From Clostridium sp. ZS2-4 (GTDB lineage Bacteria; Bacillota; Clostridia; Clostridiales; Clostridiaceae): 64,000 nucleotides of DNA. This document shows, piece after piece, positions 46,822 through 56,400 of this stretch. The position numbers and the translations under genes are program-made. The first letter of the stretch is position 1; every line of letters starts with the position of its first letter. The DNA is taken from positions 118,888-182,887 of the forward strand of contig NZ_JAPPRQ010000044.1 in NCBI RefSeq assembly GCF_026719745.1, written 5' to 3'. Below the pieces are notes generated by a model. The model was not told the origin of the DNA, ran no database searches, and saw only the letters and a list, made by a program, of their open reading frames with translations.

Positions 46822-46850
46822 TAGTGAGGATCTATAATAGATCCTCACTA
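46822..46850. terminator. Perfect hairpin between the two S-layer genes
   Basis: TAGTGAGGATCTA and its exact complement have a 3-nt loop. On the minus strand no T-run follows, so it may be a partial terminator or an mRNA-stabilising structure that sets the ratio of the two proteins. Confidence 0.7.
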
Positions 46851-46867
46851 TTATTCATTTATTTAAA

Positions 46868-49800
46868 TTATTTTAGTGTAACTTTTACTAAATCTTTAGC
46901 TGTGTCTGCTGTATAGTTTCCATCAACAGCTGCTGCAAATTTTCCATTTGAGAATTTTGCTTCTACACCATCTATTGTTACTGAGTATTTAGTAGAATCA
47001 ACATCTTTTAATTCTACAATTACTACAGCTTTTCCTGGCACTATTTGGTTAACTATTATAACTTTTTCTACGTCTACTGATGGTTTTTCATCTTTTGCTT
47101 TAACAACAACTTTTCTTGTAGCAGTTGCTTTGTTTCCTGATTTATCAGTTGCAGTGTAATTTAAAGTGTAAGTAGCTGCTTTAGTTGTATCAACAGTACC
47201 TTCTACTTTTACTTCTACTGTTCCATCAACATTATCAGTTGCTTTTGCAGTTTCAGTGAAAGTATCACCAACTGTTAGAGTAAGATCTTTTACACCAGTG
47301 ATTACTGGAGCAACTTTATCTTCTTGTACAGCTTTTTTATCTTCAACTTCTATTACAGCATCAACCTTAGATTTGTTAGGATCTTTAGAAAGCATATCAA
47401 ATACTTCATTATTACCTGTTGAAATTGTTACTCCTACGAAATCATCTAGTTTAGTATATTCTTTATCATCACTATCACTTGCATCAAGTGTTAAGACAAT
47501 TGTATGGTTACCTTCAGATTTTACATCAACTACATCTATATCATCATCTTTAGTATCAAACATATAAGGTTTCATATTATCTATATCTCTTATATCTTCT
47601 TCGAAGTATAGTTTTACAGTAGCTTGTTTATTAGCATAACCACTTACTATTACTGCATCTTTGTAGTCTTCTCTGTCATCTATTTTTGTACCATATATTA
47701 CTTCTGGTTTTGGATCATCTTTACCTGCTAACTTAGCTAATTCAGGAGCTATTTCGTCTTTAACAATCCATGTTTGATTTGCAGCTAATGTATCACCGTA
47801 TCTGTTTTCAGATTTAATATCTTTTGGATTTTCTTTAGTTACAACAGCAACAACATAATTTTGATCTTTATATGTTCCGTTGTAGTTTAATTGTTCTGCT
47901 TCTTTTAATGTATATTCTACAACTGTATTACCGTTCTCTGTTTTAACTTTTTTATTACCTTCTTCTAGTTCACCTACTTTTGAGAATTTTCCATTTGTAA
48001 GTGTACCATATTGAAGTGATATATCTTTATCTTCAAATTTCTTGAACTCATCCTCAAATGTTACTTTGATAGTTTCTCTATCTATAGCTACTGGTTGATC
48101 ATTATCTGAATCTAAACTAATATCACTATTTTTAGGGTTAACTTTTACATGTTCTAATATCGCGCTCTTATTTTCATTAGTATCTTCTACTTTATTTATT
48201 TTTAATTCAATCTTAGTTGCATCATTAAAATTAAATCTTTCATCATTGTCTGCTTTATTTCCTGGAAGTTTTATTTCTACTTTATGATCATTTTCAACTG
48301 CTTTTATGCTAGCGTCATCATAATCAGATAAGTTAATAGAATAATCTTTTCCGTTTTTAAGAGTTAGGTTTAAGTCATAGTTGTCAAGGGTGTTGATAGC
48401 ATATCTGCTTCCATCAGCTAACATTTTTGTATCAAAGTCAACAACTATTTTTTGATTGCTTTCTCCCGCATCATAGAATCTTGCATTTACAGAATCAACT
48501 GCTTGAGTTTCTTTAGCTACAAATTCCTTAGTAACATCAGCAATTTTGTTTCCAGCTTTATCTTCAACATCTTCTATAGTTACTTTGTATTTGTCTCCAT
48601 CTTCTAAGTCTTTTGTTAATTCTAATGTAACTTCATCGCCATCTAATCTAGCTTTATGAACTCTTATTTCTTTTTTGTTTTCATCTTTTACAGTATAATT
48701 TGATGCTTTTGTAGCTGATTCTTCTTCCATATCTTCTGTGAAAGTTATTTTTATTTTTCTATTAGAATCATCATCTTGTTCAATTTCTTTAACTTCTGGT
48801 TTAACCATATCTTTAGTTATTTGAGCTTTTGTAACTAAGCTGTTGTTCTTTTTCTCCCATAAATCTTCTAATGTATCAGCATCTACTGTTACATATGCTG
48901 TTTCTGGTAATGTATGATCTGAATCAAAGTATAAAGTAAGTTTGTTTCCATCTATTTCTACAGCTTCAGCTTGGTTTTTAGCTGTAGTATGATAGAAGCT
49001 TTCAAAGAAATCATCATCATCTTTTTCTATAAAGTCTTTTCCATATTTAGATTTTTGGCCTTTTAAAGCTATCTTAGTATCATCTTTATAATCATGGAAT
49101 TTAATATCTTTATTGAATACTAAAGTGATTTCACTATCTTTAGCTTTTTCATAACTAACTATAGCTAATTCTTCTTTATTAACATTTACTGTTGCATCAA
49201 ATGTGTCTTTCTTTAATGAATATCCAGCATAGTCTGTTGCTTCTGATTTAACTTCAACTTTTATTTTTTGACCATCTTTTAAGTCACTGAAAAGAACGAT
49301 GTTTAATTCTTTACCATTGTCAATAGCATCAATTTTGTCTATTGAATAGTCACCGTCATTAATTTTAAATGCTTCTTCTAAGTCGTTGTATATATCGTCA
49401 GCAGTTTTTCCTTTAGAAACTATTGGTTCTGATAATTTTACTTTTATTGTTCTAATACCAGCAACTTCAACAGATTTAACTTCTGGAGTTTCGAAATCTG
49501 AAACTTTGAATTTCTTTTCAATTTCTTTACCAGCAATTTTTTCATCTAAAACTAACTTAAATTCAGCTTGGTTTTGATAATCTTCATCATCAGTTCCAAT
49601 TTCATTGTAGTTTACTGTTATTATAGCTTCTCTTGATCCTTCTTCAACATCAACACTCTTGATGATATCATCTATTTCATCATCTTTAGAATTTTTTAAA
49701 GTATAGTTATCTTCATCAGTTGCTTCGTCTTTAGCATCTCCAGTTAAAGTTTTATTGAATGTAACTTTAATTTGAGCTGCGTTAATAGCACTTACTGACT

Positions 49801-50260
49801 CAACTTTCAATTCTCCAGTTGATGATTCACCTTCGTCATTGTAGTTAACTTTTCCGTCAACAACAACTGCTTTTTTAACTGAAGAAACAGTTACTACTTC
49901 TGCTTTGTCTGATTCTGTGAAAGCATTCATATCGAAATCTGTTCCTTCAGCAGCTGCGAAAGCATCTGCTACTGAACCGAAGCTTACATATCCGCTTTTA
50001 TCATCGTGGAAAGCGTAAACGCCTTTTCCTTCTGATACTTTAGATGTGAAATCTTGATATAAAGGAGCATCTATTCCTTCTGAATTATCTAAGAAAGATG
50101 CTACTAAGTCAGCTTTGTCATATTTGTATACTGCGTCTCCAACTTTTACTGTGTATGCATCAACTTTCGCAAAAGCTTGAGATGATAACATTGCTGATGT
50201 AACTAATCCTGCTAATGCTGCTGTTGAAAGTACATTAACAACCTTTTTTTGTTTTGCCAT
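46868..50260 (-). CDS. Major S-layer protein candidate (expressed partner of the silent cassette)
   Basis: This 1130-aa protein has a signal peptide ending near SSQAFAKVDAY. GAGGAGG precedes ATG 50260. The head domain (~30-152) matches the stand-alone protein at 8695-9183. Ig-like SbsA-type domains (~155-990) are rich in Asp, Glu and Lys. A bacterial Ig domain follows (about 1000-1070: VAPVITGVKDLTLTVGDTF ... YTATDKSGNKATATRKVVV). The C-terminal ~52 residues (VVIVELKDVDSTKYSVTIDG) form the shared C-module. From residue ~157 on it is paralogous to the silent cassette, joined at the 16-bp block 49779-49794. Strongly restricted codon use suggests high expression. S-layer identity is inferred from size, composition and context, not proven. 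Confidence 0.87.
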   Translation of the reverse strand: MAKQKKVVNVLSTAALAGLVTSAMLSSQAFAKVDAYTVKVGDAVYKYDKADLVASFLDNSEGIDAPLYQDFTSKVSEGKGVYAFHDDKSGYVSFGSVADAFAAAEGTDFDMNAFTESDKAEVVTVSSVKKAVVVDGKVNYNDEGESSTGELKVESVSAINAAQIKVTFNKTLTGDAKDEATDEDNYTLKNSKDDEIDDIIKSVDVEEGSREAIITVNYNEIGTDDEDYQNQAEFKLVLDEKIAGKEIEKKFKVSDFETPEVKSVEVAGIRTIKVKLSEPIVSKGKTADDIYNDLEEAFKINDGDYSIDKIDAIDNGKELNIVLFSDLKDGQKIKVEVKSEATDYAGYSLKKDTFDATVNVNKEELAIVSYEKAKDSEITLVFNKDIKFHDYKDDTKIALKGQKSKYGKDFIEKDDDDFFESFYHTTAKNQAEAVEIDGNKLTLYFDSDHTLPETAYVTVDADTLEDLWEKKNNSLVTKAQITKDMVKPEVKEIEQDDDSNRKIKITFTEDMEEESATKASNYTVKDENKKEIRVHKARLDGDEVTLELTKDLEDGDKYKVTIEDVEDKAGNKIADVTKEFVAKETQAVDSVNARFYDAGESNQKIVVDFDTKMLADGSRYAINTLDNYDLNLTLKNGKDYSINLSDYDDASIKAVENDHKVEIKLPGNKADNDERFNFNDATKIELKINKVEDTNENKSAILEHVKVNPKNSDISLDSDNDQPVAIDRETIKVTFEDEFKKFEDKDISLQYGTLTNGKFSKVGELEEGNKKVKTENGNTVVEYTLKEAEQLNYNGTYKDQNYVVAVVTKENPKDIKSENRYGDTLAANQTWIVKDEIAPELAKLAGKDDPKPEVIYGTKIDDREDYKDAVIVSGYANKQATVKLYFEEDIRDIDNMKPYMFDTKDDDIDVVDVKSEGNHTIVLTLDASDSDDKEYTKLDDFVGVTISTGNNEVFDMLSKDPNKSKVDAVIEVEDKKAVQEDKVAPVITGVKDLTLTVGDTFTETAKATDNVDGTVEVKVEGTVDTTKAATYTLNYTATDKSGNKATATRKVVVKAKDEKPSVDVEKVIIVNQIVPGKAVVIVELKDVDSTKYSVTIDGVEAKFSNGKFAAAVDGNYTADTAKDLVKVTLK

Positions 50261-50332
50261 GATATTTTTACCTCCTCATATATTGACCAATTAATTTTTT
50301 AAAATTTATTTATTTTAGTTTTAATAACTAAA

Positions 50333-51475
50333 TTATTTTGCAGTGAATGTGTAATTATCACCATTTAATAATTCTTCTTCATTAGTTGAGTAAACTACTG
50401 CTTTGAATGTTTTGCTTTCTTCATAGTACTTTAATTTTGTTCCGTCTTTATATTCAACGTCGTATTTATCTCCGTCTACTCCAGTTATTTTAACCATTCT
50501 GCTCATAGCATCTAATCCTGGTGCTACTTCGATAGTTGCTTCTACTACTTCAGCTTTTGTGCATACTATTTTGTAGCTAGCAGCATCTTTTAAAGCTTCT
50601 TCATTAGTAGAGTAAACTACTGCTTTGAATGTTTTGCTTTCTGAATAGTATTTTAATTCTGTTCCATCAGTATAAGTAACTTTGTAGTTTTCTGGATCTT
50701 CAACATTTAAAGTTACTTTAACCATTCTGCTCATAGCATCTAATCCTGGTGCTACTTCGATAGTTGGTATAACTTCGCCTTGTCCTTCAGTTACAGTTAC
50801 TACTTTAAGAACCCATCCATCGTATTTGTTTGTGCTGTCAGCTTTTTTACCCCAAACATCTACCATGTATGTTCCTGGTTTTGTGAATTTATATGAAGTA
50901 GCTTCTGCACCTTCATAAGTATCATCTAACATCCATCCTTCTGATCTTACTGGTGCTGATGGATCAAAGATGTGTAATTTATATTGATCTGCTCCTGTAA
51001 GAGTTACACTTTCTCCAACTTTATAAGTATCTTTAAGTCCAAGTTCGTCCATGTTTGCTCTTGCAGCAAAATATCCATCTTTTTGAACTTTGAATTTTCT
51101 TACAGTATAGCTGTCAAATTTAGCTTCTGAACCAGCTTTTCTTACCCAGATAGAAGCTTTGTATGCTCCTTCTTCTAAGTTTTTAACTGTTGCTGGTATA
51201 AATGGATTTGAACCTACTTCAGCTAATTGATAGCCATTTGTTAATTCTACCCATTTACCTGTTTTAATGTTTTGAGCCCAAACTTTGTACTCAACTGCAT
51301 CTGCTGTATTTGCTTGAAGAGCAAATTCCACCTTATTGTCAGTTTCCACCATTGTTTGTACTGGTGCTGCATAAGTTACAGCTACTTTTGTTTCTGCTTT
51401 AGCTGGAGCTGCTACAGCCACACCTGAAGCTACTAATACTGCTGCTAAAAGCATGCTAATTTTCTTTTTAACCAC
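50333..51475 (-). CDS. Exported protein with two C-module repeats
   Basis: This 380-aa protein starts at GTG 51475 with GGGAGGG upstream. The signal peptide ends near PAKAETKV. The N-terminal half has two related beta-sandwich-like segments with aromatic motifs (YKVWAQNIKTGKWVEL, AYKASIWVRKAGSEAKFDSY; SYKFTKPGTYMVDVWGKKAD), reminiscent of triple-tyrosine domains. The C-terminal half is two copies of a ~70-residue unit (EVAPGLDAMSRMVK ... YYSESKTFKAVVYSTNEEAL) that contains the module seen at the ends of the S-layer and tether proteins. Even the DNA of these repeats is very similar. It lies 72 bp upstream of the major S-layer gene with no terminator between, so they are probably cotranscribed and very highly expressed. 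Confidence 0.85.
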   Translation of the reverse strand: MVKKKISMLLAAVLVASGVAVAAPAKAETKVAVTYAAPVQTMVETDNKVEFALQANTADAVEYKVWAQNIKTGKWVELTNGYQLAEVGSNPFIPATVKNLEEGAYKASIWVRKAGSEAKFDSYTVRKFKVQKDGYFAARANMDELGLKDTYKVGESVTLTGADQYKLHIFDPSAPVRSEGWMLDDTYEGAEATSYKFTKPGTYMVDVWGKKADSTNKYDGWVLKVVTVTEGQGEVIPTIEVAPGLDAMSRMVKVTLNVEDPENYKVTYTDGTELKYYSESKTFKAVVYSTNEEALKDAASYKIVCTKAEVVEATIEVAPGLDAMSRMVKITGVDGDKYDVEYKDGTKLKYYEESKTFKAVVYSTNEEELLNGDNYTFTAK

Positions 51476-51659
51476 TTTAGTTCCCTCCCATTTTTTGATT
51501 AAATTTAATTATATTTTTTTAAATTTTAAGCTTTTGGTTGAATAATTTATGTAAAATCGGGAAACATAACTAATGTAAACTTATGATTCCTTATTATTAC
51601 CTTTTTTAAAATTAATCTGCATTACCTCAATATTCTACAATTAAAGAATAATCCCTTCT

Positions 51660-51688
51660 TTATTATTGTAAAAATGTTGTAAAGTCAA
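51660..51688 (-). promoter_or_regulatory. Candidate S-layer operon promoter
   Basis: Minus-strand TTGACT (51683-51688), 17-nt spacer and TAATAA (51660-51665) would give a leader of about 180 nt before the GTG at 51475. In such AT-rich DNA other pairs are possible. Confidence 0.4.
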
Positions 51689-52291
51689 TCTGTATTTCAT
51701 TTTTAACAATTACTTAACTGCATTGGTAACTTTATCACATTATTAATTATATAGGTTTTTATACCACATATCAACATAAAATATGCATTTTATTCTTGTT
51801 AATTGTTAACTTTGGAAATAATTTTACCATTATATCCTATATTATTATATATATTTTACCTTATCGTTATGATTTTATCCTATATTACCATAAAATGCAA
51901 TACTTTTTTAATTCATATTTTTTCTTCTAAAATTGCCACCCTATATTTTATTGCCCTGTAATTCTAAATATTCTCATTACAAATTTTGTAACTTTTTTTG
52001 TAATTTTTTATAATTTTAATTTCTTTTTTCTTATATTCAATTAATCGTGAATAAACTCCACTACTTTATGCTTATTTCACTAGTAATGTTTGCCATTATC
52101 ATTGGTTGCTTTTTCTTATTATTAAACATTCTACTATATATACGTAGTATTTCTAATAAAAGTTCCATAAATTATAAAAAATTTTAAAATTTTTTATAAT
52201 ATCTTTTCCATAACCTCTTCAATTATAAAATTCCTTTACATTGAATATTAGTAATATAATTAACAAAACCTAAATCAGTAATCTGTTTTTT

Positions 52292-52357
52292 ACTGGTCAC
52301 TGGTTACTGGTTACTGGTTACTGGTTACTGGTTACTGGTTACTGGTCACTGGTTACT
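52292..52357. repeat. Nine tandem 7-bp repeats (ACTGGTT)
   Basis: Nine units of ACTGGTT/ACTGGTC plus a partial ACT run without interruption and end 22 bp before the yihY-like start codon. Confidence 0.95.
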
Positions 52358-52378
52358 AATATGTGAGGTGTTATAAAA

Positions 52379-53203
52379 TTGAAAGGTAAATTAAATAAAT
52401 CTGTTTTTCTAAGGTTATTAAACAAATTAAAAGAAGATGATATTTTAGCCTTAGGCTCTCAGCTTGCTTACAGCTTGCTTTTATCCTTCTTTCCTTTTTT
52501 AATTTTTTTACTGACTATTATTGGCTTTAGCTCTGTTACGAGCAGCGATGTACTTTTTAGTCTAAAAAGCATACTACCTAAGCCTGCATACGAATTAATT
52601 TCTACTACTATAATAGAAATTTTTGATTCACAGAAAAGTGATTTACTTTCCTTCAGTTTACTGGTTACCATTTGGATATCTTCTAATGGATTTTATGCTG
52701 TTATAAAAGGACTTAACAAAGCTTATGATGATGACGAAAAACGTCCTTTTTGGAAAGTTCGTGTTACATCAATTATATGTACCTTTATTCTTGTTTTAAT
52801 GATTATATTTTCTTTGGTTCTTTTAGTACTTGGAAATGCCATCGGAATGACTTTAAGCACACGATTAAATCTACCTGGAAACTTTGATATATTATGGAAG
52901 GTTTTAAGATATGTTATTACACTGGTATCTATGGTATTTACCTTTGCTCTTATTTATATGTTTACTCCTACTAGAAATCTGGTATTGAAAAATGTTCTTC
53001 CTGGAGCTGTTTTTGCTACTATTGGATGGGTTGTTGTTTCAATAGGATTTGCTTTTTATGTAGATAATTTTAATAACTACTCAAGAATATACGGCAGCAT
53101 AGGTGCTGTTATTATTCTTATGATATGGTTATTTCTCAGTTCCATTATTCTTCTTACTGGTGGAGAAATTAATGGGTTATACTTAAACTCGAAAACCAAT
53201 TGA
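52379..53203 (+). CDS. YihY/BrkB family membrane protein
   Basis: This 274-aa protein has six predicted membrane segments and the family motifs: an ALGSQLAYSLLLSFFPFLIF start, then ISSNGFYAVIKGLNKAYD and a late RIYGSIGAVIILMIWLF...LLTGGEINGL segment. The family was once called RNase BN, but that assignment is not supported for membrane members. The transport or envelope function is unknown. It starts at TTG 52379 with GAGGTG 8 nt upstream. The stop is followed directly by CAATTGACA simple repeats. Confidence 0.92.
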   Translation: MKGKLNKSVFLRLLNKLKEDDILALGSQLAYSLLLSFFPFLIFLLTIIGFSSVTSSDVLFSLKSILPKPAYELISTTIIEIFDSQKSDLLSFSLLVTIWISSNGFYAVIKGLNKAYDDDEKRPFWKVRVTSIICTFILVLMIIFSLVLLVLGNAIGMTLSTRLNLPGNFDILWKVLRYVITLVSMVFTFALIYMFTPTRNLVLKNVLPGAVFATIGWVVVSIGFAFYVDNFNNYSRIYGSIGAVIILMIWLFLSSIILLTGGEINGLYLNSKTN

Positions 53204-53263
53204 CAGTGGACAATTGACAGTTATGGATGTTTTTCTTACAGAAAAACTTCATTTTAAAAAATC

Positions 53264-53300
53264 CGAGGTATAATATGGATAAAATCCATATTATACCTCG
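53264..53300. terminator. Bidirectional terminator
   Basis: A perfect 17-bp stem (CGAGGTATAATATGGAT) with a 3-nt loop has TTCTTTT after it on the plus strand. It lies between the convergent yihY-like gene and the second RND operon. Confidence 0.85.
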
Positions 53301-53339
53301 TTCTTTTAATATAATGTAGTTTTGCCTCAGCAAAACCTC

Positions 53340-53410
53340 CTTCACTGTCACCTGTCAATTGTCATCTGTCATCTATTTCTTCACACTCTCAACTTTCAAC
53401 TCTCAACTTT
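53340..53410. repeat. Degenerate short tandem repeats (CTGTCAATTGTCATC / CTCAACTTTCAA)
   Basis: Runs of TGTCAYCTGTCAATTGTCAT and CTCAACTTTCAACTCTCAAC lie just after and across the 3' end of the RND permease gene; its last codons (AQLKVES) are made of this repeat. Similar runs are at 4098-4125, 43447-43470 and 53200-53222. Confidence 0.75.
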
Positions 53411-56400
53411 CAACTGCGCTTTTCTCTTTCTTCTATTTTTAAGATCATCAAACAAAGTATACACTACTGGTATGAATACCAAAGTTAATATTGTAGATAG
53501 TAATAGTCCTCCGATAACTACTACTGCCATTGGTGCTTGCATTTCTGATCCTTCTGCAATACCTAGTGCCATAGGTAAAAGACCAAGAATTGTTGTTGAT
53601 GCAGTCATTAAAATAGGTCTTAATCTTGTTGGTCCTGCTGCAAGAATAGCTTCTTCTCTTTCTTCCCCTCTGCTTCGTCTTATGTTTATATAGTCTATCA
53701 AAACTATGGCATTATTAACAACTATACCTGAAAGAACTATAAAGCCCAAGAAGGATGTAACAGATAAAGTTTTTCCTGTTATAAATAACCCTAAAGCTCC
53801 TCCCGCAAGAGCTAATGGTACTGTGAACATAATTATGAATGGATTTAACAAGGATTCAAATTGTGAAGCCATTATCATGTATACAAGAAGTATGGAAACT
53901 ATTAAAGCTTTAGCTAAGCTGATAAAGGATTCCATCATCTCCTTATTGTCTCCACCTATTTCATAGCTATATCCCTGTGGCATATCTATCTTGCTTATAC
54001 GCTGGTTAACATCCCCCATAACACTTTTTAAATCTCTACCATATATTTGACTTGAAACAGTTATAACTCTTGTTTGGTCTTCTCTCTGTATTTGTACAGG
54101 TCCTTTTTCTATTTTTACATCTGCTACTAAATTCAATGGTATACTGATTCCAGCTGCAGTTTGTATGTTGATATTTTTAAGATTTGATATACTTTGTCTG
54201 TATACTTCATCTCCTTTTACAATTACATCTATTTCATCACCATCATCAAGCTTGTATGTGGTAGCTGTTTTACCTGAGATAACCATATCCACTTGTGATG
54301 CCACTGCTCCTGCTGTAATTCCATATTGAGATGCGTTTTTTCTATTTAATCTTATTCTTACTTCGGGTTTTCCTTCTCCCAAGCTTGATTCCACTTCTCT
54401 TGTTCCTTTTACCTTGGAAATCTCCCCTACAAACTTGTCACCCAATTCTTTAAGCGTATCCAAGTTATCACCTTTTATCTTTATGGACACAGGGCTAGAA
54501 CTTCCTCCCATAGCCTGTTGAGATGTAAAGCTCATTTCAGCACCTGGAATATCTTTTGTTTCTTTTCTTACCCAGTCTACAATTTCATCGGTACTTCTTT
54601 TTCTTTCTTTTAGGTCTTTTAATGTAACTGAAATTGAAGCATGATTTTTGCTGCTGCTTTCCCCAAACATAGAAGATCCACTTATTTGTGTATGTACTGT
54701 ATCTACCTCTGTTACTTTTCCAAGTACAACTTCTATTTTGTTTGTAATATCCTGAGTATCTCTAAGATTTGCTCCTATCGGCAAGTCTACATTTATTGTA
54801 AATTGTCCCATATCTGAGGCAGGCATAAATTCAGCTCCTACCATAGTCAAAGAGAGTATACTTACTATAAAAATAGCTATACCTGCAAATACTGTAGATT
54901 TTCTGTGTTTTAATGCCCATCCCAATATTTTTTTATATCTTGTTTCTACTGAAATAAATCCTTTTTCAAAAGCTTCTCCAATTTTTGTAAAGATGTTACT
55001 TTTTCTTACCACATCTGCCCCTTCTATTATTTGTTCTTCCTTCAATAATTTATCTGAAAGCATTGGAATAAGCGTAAGTGCTACAACTAATGAAGCAACC
55101 AAGGAAAATATAACTGTCATAGATAATTCTTTAAACATCATTCCAGTTATGCCACTAGTAAACATTATAGGGAAAAATACCGCTACAGTAGTAAGTGTAG
55201 ATGCTACAACCGACATTGTTACCTCTGATGCACCTTTAATTGACGCTTCTTTTACCGAATATCCTTCCTGTACAAACCTATATATATTTTCAAGTACAAC
55301 TATGGCGTTATCCACCAGCATACCTATTCCTAAGGATAACCCTCCAAGAGTCATCAAGTTAAGAGTTACATTATTAAGATATAATAAGCAGAATGTACCT
55401 ATTATAGAAATTGGTATAGCTGTTCCTATTATTAATGTACTTTTTATATCTCTTAAAAAAATCAATAGAATTAATATTGCTAATAGTCCACCCTGAATTG
55501 CAGCACTTGAAACACCATCTATAGATTTATTTATAGGTTCTGCCATGTCCATTAGAATTCTAATATCCAACTCTGGATAGGCTTTTTTAAGATTTTCTAC
55601 TTCTTTTTTTATTCCATCTGCTACTTGAACCGTATTTGCATCTGATTGTTTTTGTATACTAAGGCTTAAACAATTCTCTTTATTAGCTGTGGATATTTGA
55701 TTTATTTCCTTGTTATTACGGTTTACTTCTGCCACATCTTTTAATGTAATAACGCCGCCTGTTTTAAGAGGTATAGGGATTTCTTTTATTTCTTCAATAG
55801 ATTTGAATTCTCCCATAGTTCTTGCCAGCAATTCTTGATTTCCTTTATATACTTGGCCAGAAGGTAAATTTATATTTTCTCCACGCAGTATATTGGAAAT
55901 ATAATCTATACTAAGTCCATATCCTTGAAGTCTTTCTTCATTTACTTTTATTTCTATCTGTTCTTCTACTCCTCCAGATATATTTGCTGAAGCAACACCT
56001 TTTACTCTTTCAAGCTTAGATTGAATATTTTCTTTTACTATATTTTGAAGTTTTGCCAAGTCTTTAGATTTTTTATCAGTTACGCCTAAAATCATAACTG
56101 CTTGAGCATTTGGGTCTATTTTCATAACCATAGGAGCTTTAACACTATCTGGAAGATGTCCTTTGATCATGTCTACTTTTTCTCTCATATGCAGAGTTGC
56201 AAATTCCATATCTGTACCATCTTTGAATTCTGCTATGATAAGAGAGTTTCCTTCACTGTTTCTAGATCTTACATTATCTATACCTTCTACTGTAGATATA
56301 GCTTGTTCTATAGGCTTTGTTACCAGCTTTTCTACTTCTTCTGGTCCTACATTTGGATAGGATGTGGATACAATAGCTATAGGCAGTTCTATCTTTGGAA

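Larger units (their letters stand above)
51476..52378. other. Long gene-free region upstream of the S-layer operon
   Basis: About 900 bp of extreme AT content has no supportable ORF on either strand. It must hold the S-layer operon promoter(s) and the yihY promoter. Visible items are the candidate promoter at 51660-51688 and the 7-bp tandem repeat at 52292-52357; T-rich runs dominate the middle. Confidence 0.6.

Noticed and set aside
46868..51475. SLH, CWB2 or LPXTG anchoring of the S-layer proteins
   Set aside because: I read the termini of all large surface proteins and found none of these motifs.
52292..52357. CRISPR array
   Set aside because: The units are contiguous 7-mers with no spacers and no cas genes nearby.
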